Below are positions 1 through 8,277 of a stretch of DNA of 64,000 bases, one piece after another. How positions within the stretch are numbered: the first letter of the stretch is position 1; every line of letters starts with the position of its first letter. The position numbers and the translations under genes were made by a program. Source of the DNA: Cellvibrio sp. pealriver (GTDB taxonomy: Bacteria; Pseudomonadota; Gammaproteobacteria; Pseudomonadales; Cellvibrionaceae); contig NZ_KQ236688.1 of assembly GCF_001183545.1 (NCBI RefSeq), positions 3,856,395-3,920,394 on the forward strand, written 5' to 3'. Below the pieces are notes generated by a model. That model had not been told where the DNA came from and did no database searches. It worked only from the letters and a program-made list of their open reading frames with translations.

Positions 1-124
1 CATGCAGCTTGGACACATAGGGTTTATCGATATGCGTCTCCACACTGTTGGCGAGTCTGCCAAAGGTGTGGTGGGGTGCGAGAGGAAAGTGCGTCTTCGC
101 AGCTACATCCAGCAAATAAGCCAT
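1..124 (-). CDS. FHA-domain protein, N-terminal fragment (runs off left edge)
   Basis: Read by hand on the minus strand from an ATG at 122-124, with GGAAAA about 4 bases upstream. The 41 visible residues include HHTFGR and, 13 residues on, PYVSKLH. This is the GR...(V)S..H signature of forkhead-associated (FHA) domains, which bind phosphothreonine peptides in signalling and secretion proteins. The fragment starts almost directly with the FHA fold, so that domain is N-terminal; whatever follows lies outside the window. It diverges from the AAA protein at 379. The FHA assignment rests on motif spacing in a short fragment. Confidence 0.6.
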   Translation of the reverse strand, partial: MAYLLDVAAKTHFPLAPHHTFGRLANSVETHIDKPYVSKLH

Positions 125-378
125 AGTTTTTCCGCGTAAAAAGTCTGCAGTTAAAGGTCGTGGGTGCCGGTTTCAGTCGCTCCTTTAAGTGATTTCACCC
201 TGCGCCTGTAATGTCGTGTAATTGCCTGTAATTGGCAGATCCTTATTTGGGCTATAGATTGCCACAAGATGCCGGCATTTTCCCAATTTATTGTCCTATT
301 TATTGTTTCGATTATTGTTCTGCTTATTGTTGCGATGAATTGATTGTAGACCGCACAGCTCTTGAGAGATAAAACGAG
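125..378. promoter_or_regulatory. Divergent intergenic region with 12-bp-phased TTATTGT repeats
   Basis: This 254-base region separates the FHA gene from the AAA gene. It contains TTATTGT four times, at 288, 300, 312 and 324, exactly 12 bases apart, ending about 50 bases before the AAA start codon. Only the heptamer is conserved; the 5 bases between copies vary. Regular spacing near one helical turn suggests a cooperative protein-binding array, but slipped-strand expansion is equally possible. I see no convincing -35/-10 pair. Confidence 0.5.
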
Positions 379-1590
379 ATGGCCGCTATATTTGCCTTAT
401 TTCAAGCTGCAATAAATTACAAGCCTGTCTCCCGGGCGATCCACAAGTTCAACCAATCGGCGACTGCCAAGTGGGTTCCGGTCAATAAAAGCTTCATCAG
501 CCTGAATAAAATTATTCTGCGCGCGGCGGTAGAGCGCTTGGGGCTTGTTAATGTTGCGATCACCCTGCGCTGCGTTACTCATCAAGGGTATCGCCATTTA
601 TTATTAGTCAATGATGAGCGCGATTTACAAATTGCCGCTGCTGGCCGTGTTGAAGATTTTATTATTTCCACCCAGGAGGCGAATGCATCGCCATTTGAAT
701 ATTTTGATGCTGAAAGTGCAATCAGTTTGCCGCTCAACTTCAAACAGCCCCAAGGGCAACCGCAGCGGTTGGGGTATCTGGTCGCGCAAATTGCATCCGA
801 TGCCCGCCTGAGTCGCGAGCAATTGGTGAAAGAATTGACGCTGGTTGCGGACGAAATTATCCGCACCATTGGTCGCTACCAAACCCGCTATCGCGCCATC
901 CATATTTATGGTGACCAAAGTTATTGGGTGGGTAATAGCAAAGCATTGCGCCAGTTAGATCAACGGATCGATCAATTGGCCAAAGGGAGTCAACCGGTGC
1001 TGATCCGCGCTGACAAAGGCAGCGGTAAAGTGATTGCCGCGCGTTCGCTGCACTGTTTATCCCGTGCAGATACGGCTCCGTTTATCGAATCGGATTGCCG
1101 CGAATGGGAGCAGGGCGGTGCTGCAGGGATTTTGCAATCGCTGCATACCTACGCCAAAGGAGGCACCTTGTTCCTGCGCAATATCGATGTGTTGTCGCGC
1201 AGTGAATTCCAAGCGCTGTGTAATTTCTGGAAACACGCGGCAACCACCCGCTTTGATGATAGTTATAGCCTACGTTTGATTATGAGTCTGAGCCGCCAGA
1301 ATGTTGTGCTTGAGTCGTTTCAGGTGCAGTGGCTTGCGCAGCATACGCAAGAGTTATTGCTGCCCACGTTGCTTGATCGGCGCGACGATGTGCGCGATCT
1401 GGCGCAGTTTTACATCCGCGAATTTGCGCTCTCGTCTGAATTTGATCTCACTGAAGATGCCTGGCAGTTGCTGGAGTCCCATCACGAGTTGATCAATGTC
1501 GAGCAATTAAAAGTGCTGATCCAGGCGTTGTCGCTGACAACAGATGGCAAGCTGGTTTCCGCTGATGAGTTGCGCGCGGCACTTGCCTGA
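379..1590 (+). CDS. Degenerate sigma-54-activator-like AAA protein
   Basis: 403 residues. Residues about 180-360 follow the fold order of sigma-54 enhancer-binding proteins: a Walker A-like ADKGSGKV (211-218), GGTLFLRNID (261-270) at the Walker B position, and LLDRRDDVRDLAQFYI downstream, matching the usual LRERxEDIxxLAxxFL segment. Three things differ. Walker B lacks the usual D-E pair. The stretch between PFI and GGTLF is too short to hold the GAFTGA loop that contacts sigma-54. There is no C-terminal Fis-type HTH. Residues 1-180 match nothing I recognise. It is probably not a sigma-54 activator and may be a scaffold or sensor. The fold is fairly secure; the function is unknown. Confidence 0.6.
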   Translation: MAAIFALFQAAINYKPVSRAIHKFNQSATAKWVPVNKSFISLNKIILRAAVERLGLVNVAITLRCVTHQGYRHLLLVNDERDLQIAAAGRVEDFIISTQEANASPFEYFDAESAISLPLNFKQPQGQPQRLGYLVAQIASDARLSREQLVKELTLVADEIIRTIGRYQTRYRAIHIYGDQSYWVGNSKALRQLDQRIDQLAKGSQPVLIRADKGSGKVIAARSLHCLSRADTAPFIESDCREWEQGGAAGILQSLHTYAKGGTLFLRNIDVLSRSEFQALCNFWKHAATTRFDDSYSLRLIMSLSRQNVVLESFQVQWLAQHTQELLLPTLLDRRDDVRDLAQFYIREFALSSEFDLTEDAWQLLESHHELINVEQLKVLIQALSLTTDGKLVSADELRAALA

Positions 1591-1789
1591 CCCTGCTGGT
1601 TTGTTCCCTGTTCTGCTACTTCCTTCAATCTGGTTTCTGCAGCCTGTTTTCTTGCTGCCTATTCGCCTGCAACCTGTTGCCTGATCGCCCTCCCGGTGTG
1701 TGGGGTGACGCTGGCTATTGCGCGAGGTTATACTGCCTCGTCTTTAATACTGCCCTGATGTAATGCGGGGTAATGCCGGATGCCTGGTT

Positions 1790-1966
1790 ATGAAAATTAC
1801 TGCTGCCTGTTTATTGTTCTGTATCGGCCTTGGTGGCTGTGGCCAAAAAGGGCCACTGTATTTGCCGCAGCCTGCAAAGCCGCAGCCAGAGGTATCCCAA
1901 CCCGATACACCCGAACCAACCCAACCCCGGCAGGATGAGTCTTCCTCATCTGCTGATCCAGCCTGA
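1790..1966 (+). CDS. lptM: Small lipoprotein LptM (YifL-like)
   Basis: 58 residues from the ATG at 1790; an upstream in-frame ATG at 1763 would spoil the signal peptide. A short hydrophobic signal (ITAACLLFCIGL) leads to the lipobox GGCGQKGPLYLP, so the mature protein would start at a lipidated cysteine. CGQKGPLYxP is the hallmark of the LptM/YifL family. In E. coli LptM assists maturation of the LptD/LptE LPS translocon at the outer membrane. The tail is rich in Pro, Gln and Ser and looks disordered. It sits 32 bases upstream of lysA, the usual arrangement in gammaproteobacteria. Confidence 0.85.
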   Translation: MKITAACLLFCIGLGGCGQKGPLYLPQPAKPQPEVSQPDTPEPTQPRQDESSSSADPA

Positions 1967-1998
1967 TTTCTTTTCTGGTTTTTTGATCGAGATTTTTT

Positions 1999-3246
1999 AT
2001 GCAACATTTCACCGAACGCAATGGCGAACTCTACGTTGAAGATACTCCACTCGCTGCGGTTGCAGCGCGTTTTGGTACGCCCTGCTATGTGTACAGCCGC
2101 GCAGCATTTACGCAGCAATATTTATCTTACGCGCAAGCATTGGGTTCGCATCCCGGCATGATTTGCTATGCGATAAAAGCGAACTCCAATTTGGCGATCC
2201 TTAATATGCTCGCCAAACTAGGTGCAGGTTTCGATATCGTCTCTGGCGGTGAATTGGAGCGTGTATTGCTCGCCGGTGGCCAGCCCTCGCGCATTGTGTT
2301 TTCCGGTGTGGGAAAAAGCGCGGACGAAATGGCGCGCGCGCTCGATGTCGGTATTTTTTGTTTCAATGTTGAGTCGGAAGCAGAATTGGAATTACTGGCA
2401 GAAGTTGCTGCTCAAAAAGGCAAGGTTGCACATATTTCCTTGCGTGTGAATCCGGATGTGGATGCCAATACGCATCCGTACATTTCTACTGGCTTGAAAG
2501 AAAATAAATTCGGTATCGCGATTGAACGCGCACCAGCGGTTTATGCGCGCGCGGCGCAATTGCCCAGTCTTGCCATCAAAGGTCTGGATTGCCACATAGG
2601 TTCACAGCTAACCCAGCTCACGCCTTTTTTGGATGCGCTGGATCGCCTGTTATTGTTGGTCGATGAATTGGCGAGCAAGGGTATTGAAATTTCTCACTTG
2701 GATTTGGGTGGCGGATTGGGCGTGACCTATCGCAATGAAACACCGCCGCCCGTTGCCGATTACATGGCTGCTATTAAAGCCAAATTAGGTGATCGTAAAT
2801 TAGCGTTAATGTTTGAGCCAGGCCGTTCGATTTCGGCAAACTCGGGTGTGCTGCTCACGCAAGTGATGTTCCTGAAGCCAACCGAGCATAAAAATTTTGC
2901 AGTGATCGATGCGGCGATGAACGACAACATTCGTCCATCGCTCTATCAAGCCTGGCAGGATATAAAAGCCGTGAAACCACGCGCGGGCGAGGTAAAAAAA
3001 TGGGATCTTGTTGGTCCGATTTGCGAGACTGGCGATTTTCTCGGTAAAGACCGTGAACTCGCGATTGAACCGGGCGATTTGTTGGCGGTGATGTCCGCCG
3101 GTGCCTATGGTTTTAGCATGAGCTCCAACTACAACACCCGTGGCCGCGCCGCTGAAGTGGTGGTTGATGGCGATCAGATGCATCTGGCGCGCGCGCGCGA
3201 AACTTTTGAAGATATGATTCGCGGCGAAGCGCTTTTGCCGGAATAA
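1999..3246 (+). CDS. lysA: Diaminopimelate decarboxylase
   Basis: 415 residues, normal family length. It removes CO2 from meso-diaminopimelate to give L-lysine, the last step of lysine synthesis, using pyridoxal phosphate. It has the fold-type III N-terminal barrel with the PLP lysine in CYAIKAN (K60), the HIGSQ strand, the glycine-rich phosphate-binding segment DLGGGLG, and the C-terminal GPICETGD, which carries the active-site cysteine contributed across the dimer. It lies between lptM and dapF; dapF makes its substrate. Confidence 0.95.
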   Translation: MQHFTERNGELYVEDTPLAAVAARFGTPCYVYSRAAFTQQYLSYAQALGSHPGMICYAIKANSNLAILNMLAKLGAGFDIVSGGELERVLLAGGQPSRIVFSGVGKSADEMARALDVGIFCFNVESEAELELLAEVAAQKGKVAHISLRVNPDVDANTHPYISTGLKENKFGIAIERAPAVYARAAQLPSLAIKGLDCHIGSQLTQLTPFLDALDRLLLLVDELASKGIEISHLDLGGGLGVTYRNETPPPVADYMAAIKAKLGDRKLALMFEPGRSISANSGVLLTQVMFLKPTEHKNFAVIDAAMNDNIRPSLYQAWQDIKAVKPRAGEVKKWDLVGPICETGDFLGKDRELAIEPGDLLAVMSAGAYGFSMSSNYNTRGRAAEVVVDGDQMHLARARETFEDMIRGEALLPE

Positions 3247-3317
3247 CTGTGAGATTCCCGTGTCCCGTTAATGTCATGCGGGCTGCGGGATAATCAATCA
3301 CTCAAACGGAAAGAATC

Positions 3318-4148
3318 ATGCGTTTACGTTTTAGCAAAATGCACGGCCTCGGCAACGACTTCGTAGTGATCGATGGCGTTAGCCAAAGTGTGCGTTTAAC
3401 ACCGGAAAAAATCCGCTACATTGCCGATCGCAATTTTGGTGTGGGTTGTGACCAAATTTTATTGGTTGAAACACCGGATACGCCCGATGTGGATTTTCGC
3501 TACCGCATTTTTAACTGCGATGGCAGCGAAGTTGAAAACTGTGGCAACGGCGCGCGCTGTTTTGCGGTGTTTGTGCGCGAGCGCAAACTCACCGGTAAAA
3601 ATGTAATCAAGGTGCAAACCGCGGGTGGTTTGATCGAGCTGCGCGTGCAGCAGGATGAGCAGGTGAGTGTCGATATGGGCGCGCCGCGCTTGCAACCTGC
3701 GCAGGTTCCTTTTATCGCCGATGCCCAAGCAGTGACCTATCCGTTTGAAGTTGCAGGTAAAACCTACGATATTTCGGCGGTATCCATGGGCAACCCACAC
3801 GGCGTATTGGTAGTCGATAATGTGAAGACTGCACCGGTTGCCGAGCTCGGGCCGCTGATCGAAAGCCACGCACGTTTTCCGGCGCGTGTGAACGCGGGCT
3901 TTATGCAGATTGTGTCGCGCAACGAAATTAATTTGCGCGTGTATGAGCGCGGTGTGGGCGAGACGCTCGCGTGCGGCACAGGTGCGTGCGGCGCGGTGGT
4001 GTCTGGCCGGTTGCGCGGCTTGCTGGATGAAAACGTCAAAGTGAATTTGCCCGGCGGCAGTTTGCAAATTTATTGGCCGGGCGAAGGGCAATCCGTCATC
4101 ATGACGGGCCCAGCCGTTACCGTGTTTCATGGACAAATAAAAATCTAA
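3318..4148 (+). CDS. dapF: Diaminopimelate epimerase
   Basis: 276 residues. It interconverts LL- and meso-diaminopimelate without a cofactor, using two cysteines as acid and base. Both are present: C75 in ENCGNGARC and the second in [10 protein letters not shown] near residue 220. The N-terminal [15 protein letters not shown] is the classical family start. It follows lysA by 71 bases and precedes the DUF484 gene, so lysine and peptidoglycan precursor supply are linked here. Confidence 0.95.
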   Translation: MRLRFSKMHGLGNDFVVIDGVSQSVRLTPEKIRYIADRNFGVGCDQILLVETPDTPDVDFRYRIFNCDGSEVENCGNGARCFAVFVRERKLTGKNVIKVQTAGGLIELRVQQDEQVSVDMGAPRLQPAQVPFIADAQAVTYPFEVAGKTYDISAVSMGNPHGVLVVDNVKTAPVAELGPLIESHARFPARVNAGFMQIVSRNEINLRVYERGVGETLACGTGACGAVVSGRLRGLLDENVKVNLPGGSLQIYWPGEGQSVIMTGPAVTVFHGQIKI

Positions 4149-4168
4149 TTATTCTGAAAGCGACTTCT

Positions 4169-4861
4169 ATGACCGAACATATCGCCACACTTGCTGATCC
4201 ATTGGAGCCGGAACAAATCGAGGCTTATTTACGCGAGCATCCGGATTTTTTTGAGCAGCATGCAGATCTGTTGGCAGAATTGACTCTGCCCCATGAATCA
4301 GGCTCTGCAGTTTCATTGGTGGAAAGGCAAGTGGCGATACTACGCGAGCGCAATATCGATATGCGCAATCGCTTGAGCAAATTGCTGGATAACGCGCGTG
4401 ACAACGATAAATTATTCGATAAAAGTAAGCGCTTGGTACTGAGCCTGCTCGAAGGCCAGGATATGGGCGATATTATCGATGCCTTGCTGTACAGCTTCGA
4501 TAAAGATTTCAGTATTCATTTCACCAGTGTGATTTTGTTTGGTAATCCCGACAAAATCCCTGCAAGTGAGGCGCGTGTGGTGAATATTGCCGAAGCGCGG
4601 GAGTCTGTTGGTCCGTTGCTCAAAAATAGCCGCGCTATGTGTGGTACGCTGGGTTCCAAAGAAATGGAATTTATTTTTGGTGAGCATGCGCCAGAAATTG
4701 GCTCTATTGCCACGGTTCCGCTGGTGCATGGCAGTGTGTTTGGTTTGCTCACCATCGGTAACCGCGACCCGCAATACTATCGCTCCAGTATGGGAACGCT
4801 GTTTTTGAGTTATATTGCGGAAGTGCTCAATCGGTTATTACCAAAATATCTGCCACGCTAA
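4169..4861 (+). CDS. DUF484 family protein
   Basis: 230 residues from the ATG at 4169; an upstream in-frame ATG at 4073 lies inside dapF and is less likely. The N-terminus YLREHPDFFEQHADLLAEL and the following SLVERQVAILRERN helix are diagnostic of DUF484. The remainder has a GAF-like profile ending in a domain that carries VPLVHGSVFGLLTIG. The biochemical role of the family is not established, but its place between dapF and xerC is strongly conserved in gammaproteobacteria. Confidence 0.85.
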   Translation: MTEHIATLADPLEPEQIEAYLREHPDFFEQHADLLAELTLPHESGSAVSLVERQVAILRERNIDMRNRLSKLLDNARDNDKLFDKSKRLVLSLLEGQDMGDIIDALLYSFDKDFSIHFTSVILFGNPDKIPASEARVVNIAEARESVGPLLKNSRAMCGTLGSKEMEFIFGEHAPEIGSIATVPLVHGSVFGLLTIGNRDPQYYRSSMGTLFLSYIAEVLNRLLPKYLPR

Positions 4862-4880
4862 CATTGTTCACCGGAGATTT

Positions 4881-5822
4881 ATGAACGACATTTCTCCACC
4901 CGCCATATCCTTACCCTTCACCGAACAGCTCGCTGCGTTTTATGCTTATATGCGCAGCGAGAAACAATTTTCCTCTCATACACAAAGTAATTACGCGCGC
5001 GATCTGGAAAAGTTCCAGCAATTTTGCATGCAAAAATCCCTCATAGCGCTGCCTGATTTGGGCGTGAATCATGTGCGTATGGCAGTGGCGCATTTACATC
5101 GCGAAGGCTTGGGCGGTAAAAGTTTGCAGCGCTGGTTGTCATCACTGCGCAGTTTTTTTCAGTTTTGCGTAAAACACGGGTGGATGAAAAATAATATTGC
5201 CGATGGCATAAGCGCACCCAAAGCGCCCAAGATGTTGCCCAAGACGCTGGACGCGGATCAAGCTGCGCAGTTTGTGCAAATCGAAGGTGATGAATTTATT
5301 AATAAGCGCGACCGCGCGTTGGTGGAATTAATTTATTCATCGGGTTTGCGTTTGGCAGAAGTGGTGAGTCTCAATCTGGTGGATATCGATTGGAGTGACT
5401 CAATGCTGACTGTCACCGGTAAAGGTAAAAAAACACGCATATTACCGATCGGTTCCTATGCGATAAGCGCACTCAAAGACTGGTTGGTCGAGCGCAAACA
5501 ATATACGCAAGATAACGAGCAAGCATTATTTACCACCCAGCGCGGCGGGCGCATTAGCCATCGCGCAGTGCAAATGCGGATGCAGCAATTGAGCATCCAG
5601 CAAGGTATGGATAATCCCGTTCATCCACATATGTTACGCCACTCATTTGCAAGCCATATGCTGGAATCCAGCGGCGATTTACGTCTGGTGCAAGAGCTGC
5701 TCGGCCACTCCAATATTTCTACCACCCAAATTTATACCCACCTCGATTTTCAACACCTTGCCAGGGTTTATGACCAAGCCCATCCGCGCGCGACGAGAAA
5801 AACAAAAAACGAAGAAGAGTAA
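4881..5822 (+). CDS. xerC: Tyrosine recombinase XerC
   Basis: 313 residues from the ATG at 4881, which has GGAG 8 bases upstream. XerC acts with XerD at dif to resolve chromosome dimers at division. An N-terminal SAM-like DNA-binding domain (about 15-100) is followed by the catalytic domain with SSGLRLAEVVSL (first Arg), HPHMLRHSFASHML (His and Arg), LLGHSNISTTQIYTH (His and the Tyr nucleophile). It ends the lysA-dapF-DUF484 run, its standard position. No dif-like site was noticed nearby. Confidence 0.93.
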   Translation: MNDISPPAISLPFTEQLAAFYAYMRSEKQFSSHTQSNYARDLEKFQQFCMQKSLIALPDLGVNHVRMAVAHLHREGLGGKSLQRWLSSLRSFFQFCVKHGWMKNNIADGISAPKAPKMLPKTLDADQAAQFVQIEGDEFINKRDRALVELIYSSGLRLAEVVSLNLVDIDWSDSMLTVTGKGKKTRILPIGSYAISALKDWLVERKQYTQDNEQALFTTQRGGRISHRAVQMRMQQLSIQQGMDNPVHPHMLRHSFASHMLESSGDLRLVQELLGHSNISTTQIYTHLDFQHLARVYDQAHPRATRKTKNEEE

Positions 5823-5998
5823 GCCGGGGCAGTTATGTTTTTCCTGATCTTCTCAGGAGGACGCTGTGATTTCTTGTTTTGCATAGATGTTATTCAATAG
5901 CGTGAAATAACTCTCAGAGTTTCACGTGAACAGTTATTTAATTGCGAAATTCAGAATTTTATAATGAGCTTCAGTTGGAAACTTCTAGGGACAATACT

Positions 5999-6473
5999 AT
6001 GACGTCAAGAATGGATATTATTGATGGTGCTCAAGCTTCTGGTCGTAAATATGGATTAATCTATACTAAAAAGTGTGGGTGGATTGATTTGGGGCATGCT
6101 AATCCTGAGAGCGCTCTCTATTTTTATGGATGTTTCGCACTCATTTGAAACATTGCAGTCAGATTGGCCATTCAAAAAGTTAACTAACAGTGGATATAGT
6201 GCCGAAGATCTTGTCTCCAATTTAATTGGTTTTTATCGTGCTGTTGAGCCGAGCGGACAACACATCCAACTTTGTGAGCCAGTTAATAAGAGAATCGCAT
6301 TGGAAATATGGGATAAATATGGTGCTGTTGGTGATATGAAAAATTACACAACAGTGCCTTATGTATATCCGATTTCTCCAGCTGTTGGCGGGCCAATGTC
6401 TGCTGAGTTACCTTATGCTTTGACAACGATAAAGCCTGCTAAAGAAGGTATTTATTACCGCGAGGCTAAGTAG
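5999..6473 (+). pseudogene. Frameshifted, probably internally deleted hypothetical gene
   Basis: Two overlapping frames together read as one protein. The ATG at 5999 opens a frame containing ASGRKYGLIYTKKCGWIDLG, which stops at 6148. From about 6110 the next frame carries LSIFMDVSHSFETLQ through YREAK to 6473. The join falls at NPESA/LSIF, near gagagcgctctc. The halves look like the N- and C-terminal parts of a larger proteobacterial hypothetical protein (recalled similarity, not searched), so a middle segment as well as the frame is probably missing. The AT-rich composition differs from xerC and suggests transfer. A sequencing error could explain the frameshift but not a missing middle. Confidence 0.6.
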
Positions 6474-6474
6474 A

Positions 6475-6855
6475 ATGAAATTCAAATTCATGTTCTCTAT
6501 GGTTATAGTGTTGTTAGTAGGGTTTGGGTATTTTGTGGTAGTTTCATTTTCAGAGCACAGGGAATATCAAAAATTCAGCGTTGATTATTGGATTTTAACG
6601 CCTAAAGAAATTGGCAGCCTCTCGGGGTTTTGCAGTGACACTCCTGGCTTTATTTATAGTGCGGCAGATGGCGCAAAGCCATTGATAGTTCAGTTGAAGT
6701 GCTTGGCGAAAAAAAGCGAAATTGTTGATTATCTAGAGCGCGACGGATTTTCCAAAATTAATGAAAAATCTTACCGAAAAGATAAGCAAGAAATTGAGCT
6801 TGTCTATGATGACGGTGAAAAAATGAATATGGCTACATTAATGATTTTTTTATAA
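6475..6855 (+). CDS. Small single-pass membrane protein, unknown function
   Basis: 126 residues, starting 1 base after the preceding broken gene. One N-terminal hydrophobic segment (about 6-26, MFSMVIVLLVGFGYFVVVSF) anchors a roughly 100-residue, mostly periplasmic domain with two cysteines (GFCSD and LKCLA). I recognise no family. Its AT-rich composition and tight coupling to the damaged gene suggest they arrived as a unit. An effector with its partner is one possibility, but nothing in the sequence proves it. Confidence 0.55.
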   Translation: MKFKFMFSMVIVLLVGFGYFVVVSFSEHREYQKFSVDYWILTPKEIGSLSGFCSDTPGFIYSAADGAKPLIVQLKCLAKKSEIVDYLERDGFSKINEKSYRKDKQEIELVYDDGEKMNMATLMIFL

Positions 6856-6885
6856 TGCAATACCTGTGTTCATATGTTGAATGAT

Positions 6886-6913
6886 AAAAAATGGCGCATG
6901 TGCGCCATTTTTT
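6886..6913. terminator. Bidirectional intrinsic terminator
   Basis: Perfect inverted repeat: 13-base arms (AAAAAATGGCGCA / TGCGCCATTTTTT) around a 2-base centre. It lies between two convergent genes and gives a T-tract on both strands, so it can end transcription from either side. Confidence 0.85.
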
Positions 6914-6949
6914 ATTCTCTGATTAATTCGGGAATTGTTTGGGTAATGT

Positions 6950-7486
6950 TTAATGTTGTGACTGGGTGGTAACCAATTTTCCGTTTTCCAATGGGATTTT
7001 ATTGCCTGGGTCATAATCCATTTTGATTGACGATTCTTTGCCATCCAAACGATACACAACATCGTAACCGGTAATATCTTCGCGTGTTTCGTAAGTGGTT
7101 TTACAGCGTTGTTCTACCACTGTGTAAGTATCTCCCTCTTGCATATTTTTTTGTACTTTATCACCTGCATAACCACCGGCAACGGCACCTGCAACCGTGG
7201 CGACTTTTTTGCCGCTACCTCCGCCAACCTGATTTCCCAGTGCGCCACCAACCACTGCACCAATTACTTTTCCTGCGATACGGTTTTGGTCTTTCACCGG
7301 TTTTTGTTTAACCACGGTTTCGTCGTGGCATTCCTGATGCGGAATTTTAGTCTGCTTGATAATCGGTGTGCTGCTGATGACATCGGCGTGATCAGGGTCT
7401 TTCAATAATTGGTATCCGCCAATTGCACCACCCGCGGTGGCAATACCTGCACCCAACACTATGCCCATAAACATGGATTTGTTCAT
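6950..7486 (-). CDS. Glycine-zipper 2TM-domain protein
   Basis: 178 residues from the ATG at 7484-7486 with GGAG 9 bases upstream. A hydrophobic N-terminus (MFMGIVLGAGIATAGGAIGG) may be a signal or anchor. The middle holds a glycine-zipper hairpin, KVIGAVVGGALGNQVGGGSG and VATVAGAVAGGYAGDKVQ, the pattern of Rickettsia 17-kDa-antigen-like envelope proteins. The C-terminal part is a small domain with ITGYDVVYRLDGKESSIKM. Such proteins are membrane-associated and often stress-linked, but no precise role can be given. It appears monocistronic. Confidence 0.7.
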   Translation of the reverse strand: MNKSMFMGIVLGAGIATAGGAIGGYQLLKDPDHADVISSTPIIKQTKIPHQECHDETVVKQKPVKDQNRIAGKVIGAVVGGALGNQVGGGSGKKVATVAGAVAGGYAGDKVQKNMQEGDTYTVVEQRCKTTYETREDITGYDVVYRLDGKESSIKMDYDPGNKIPLENGKLVTTQSQH

Positions 7487-7623
7487 ATTTTTCTCCTGCA
7501 GCTTGCGCTGTTTGCCATACACGATTTCATGTAAGCAAGAAGTTGATGAACAAAAACTTAATAGGTTTCTAATCTATTCCACGTTGAGACACAGGCAACG
7601 GCAAAGCTGTGACACAGTTTGGT

Positions 7624-8277
7624 TTATTGCGATGGATTTTGTTGTTGGGCAATATCGCGCAATGCCTGAGCGTAGACATCAGGCGATTGCGCGCCCTGCA
7701 ATAAATGCTGGCGATTAATCACCAGGCTCGGGACTGCGCTGATACCTGCGTTGATCCATGTTTGTTGCAGGGTGCGTACCTCCTGAGTGAATTCGTTGCT
7801 CGCCAGAACGGTTTCTGCCCTGTGCTTATCCAGACCGGCTTGCCCAACGACATCTACCAGGATTTCTGTCTGGCTGATATTGCGCCCTTCACCTTGATAG
7901 GCTTGCATAAGCGCACGTTTTAATTGCACTTGTTTTTCGGCGGAATACTCTTGTTCTGCCCAATATAAAAGGCGATGACAATCAAAACTGTTCCATAAAA
8001 ATTCACGCTCGGCAAAGGTGAATTGCAATTCGCTTCCGCGTGCGGCGATGGTGTCGTGGACGCTGCGGATTTGCGCATCGCCCATGCCATATTTCTGCTG
8101 CAAATAATCTTTCAGTTTTACCCCGCCTGCAGGGAGTTGCGGATTTAATTCAAACGGTTGGCAATGAATTTCCACAGGAGTTTCAGCGCCCAGTTGTTGA
8201 ATGGCCGCGTCCAATGCGGCCAGCCCCAGTGCGCACCAGGGGCAGTTAATATCGGAAATAAAATCAATGCGCAGCAT
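7624..8277 (-). CDS. DsbA-family oxidoreductase, FrnE-like
   Basis: 217 residues from MLRIDFISDINCPWC at 8277. The CPWC redox motif is at residues 12-15 of a thioredoxin fold with an inserted helical domain, and SAVPSLVINRQHLLQGAQ near the C-terminus supplies the cis-proline strand and FrnE signature. No signal peptide is visible, so it should act in the cytoplasm. Its start overlaps the end of the qorB-like gene by 14 bases, indicating translational coupling in a two-gene redox operon. The natural substrate is unknown. Confidence 0.85.
   Translation of the reverse strand: MLRIDFISDINCPWCALGLAALDAAIQQLGAETPVEIHCQPFELNPQLPAGGVKLKDYLQQKYGMGDAQIRSVHDTIAARGSELQFTFAEREFLWNSFDCHRLLYWAEQEYSAEKQVQLKRALMQAYQGEGRNISQTEILVDVVGQAGLDKHRAETVLASNEFTQEVRTLQQTWINAGISAVPSLVINRQHLLQGAQSPDVYAQALRDIAQQQNPSQ

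Noticed and set aside
1591..1789. CTG/CCTG-rich tract between the AAA gene and lptM
   Set aside because: Pyrimidine-rich and loosely repetitive but without a fixed period or stable hairpin.
3459..4136. 225-residue minus-strand frame opposite dapF
   Set aside because: Mirror frame of a well-supported dapF; His- and Arg-rich shadow with no motif.
7543..7570. Possible fourth ECF-type element (GGAAT-N17-AGTT) upstream of the glycine-zipper gene
   Set aside because: The -10 half lacks the C of CGTT and flanking similarity is absent.
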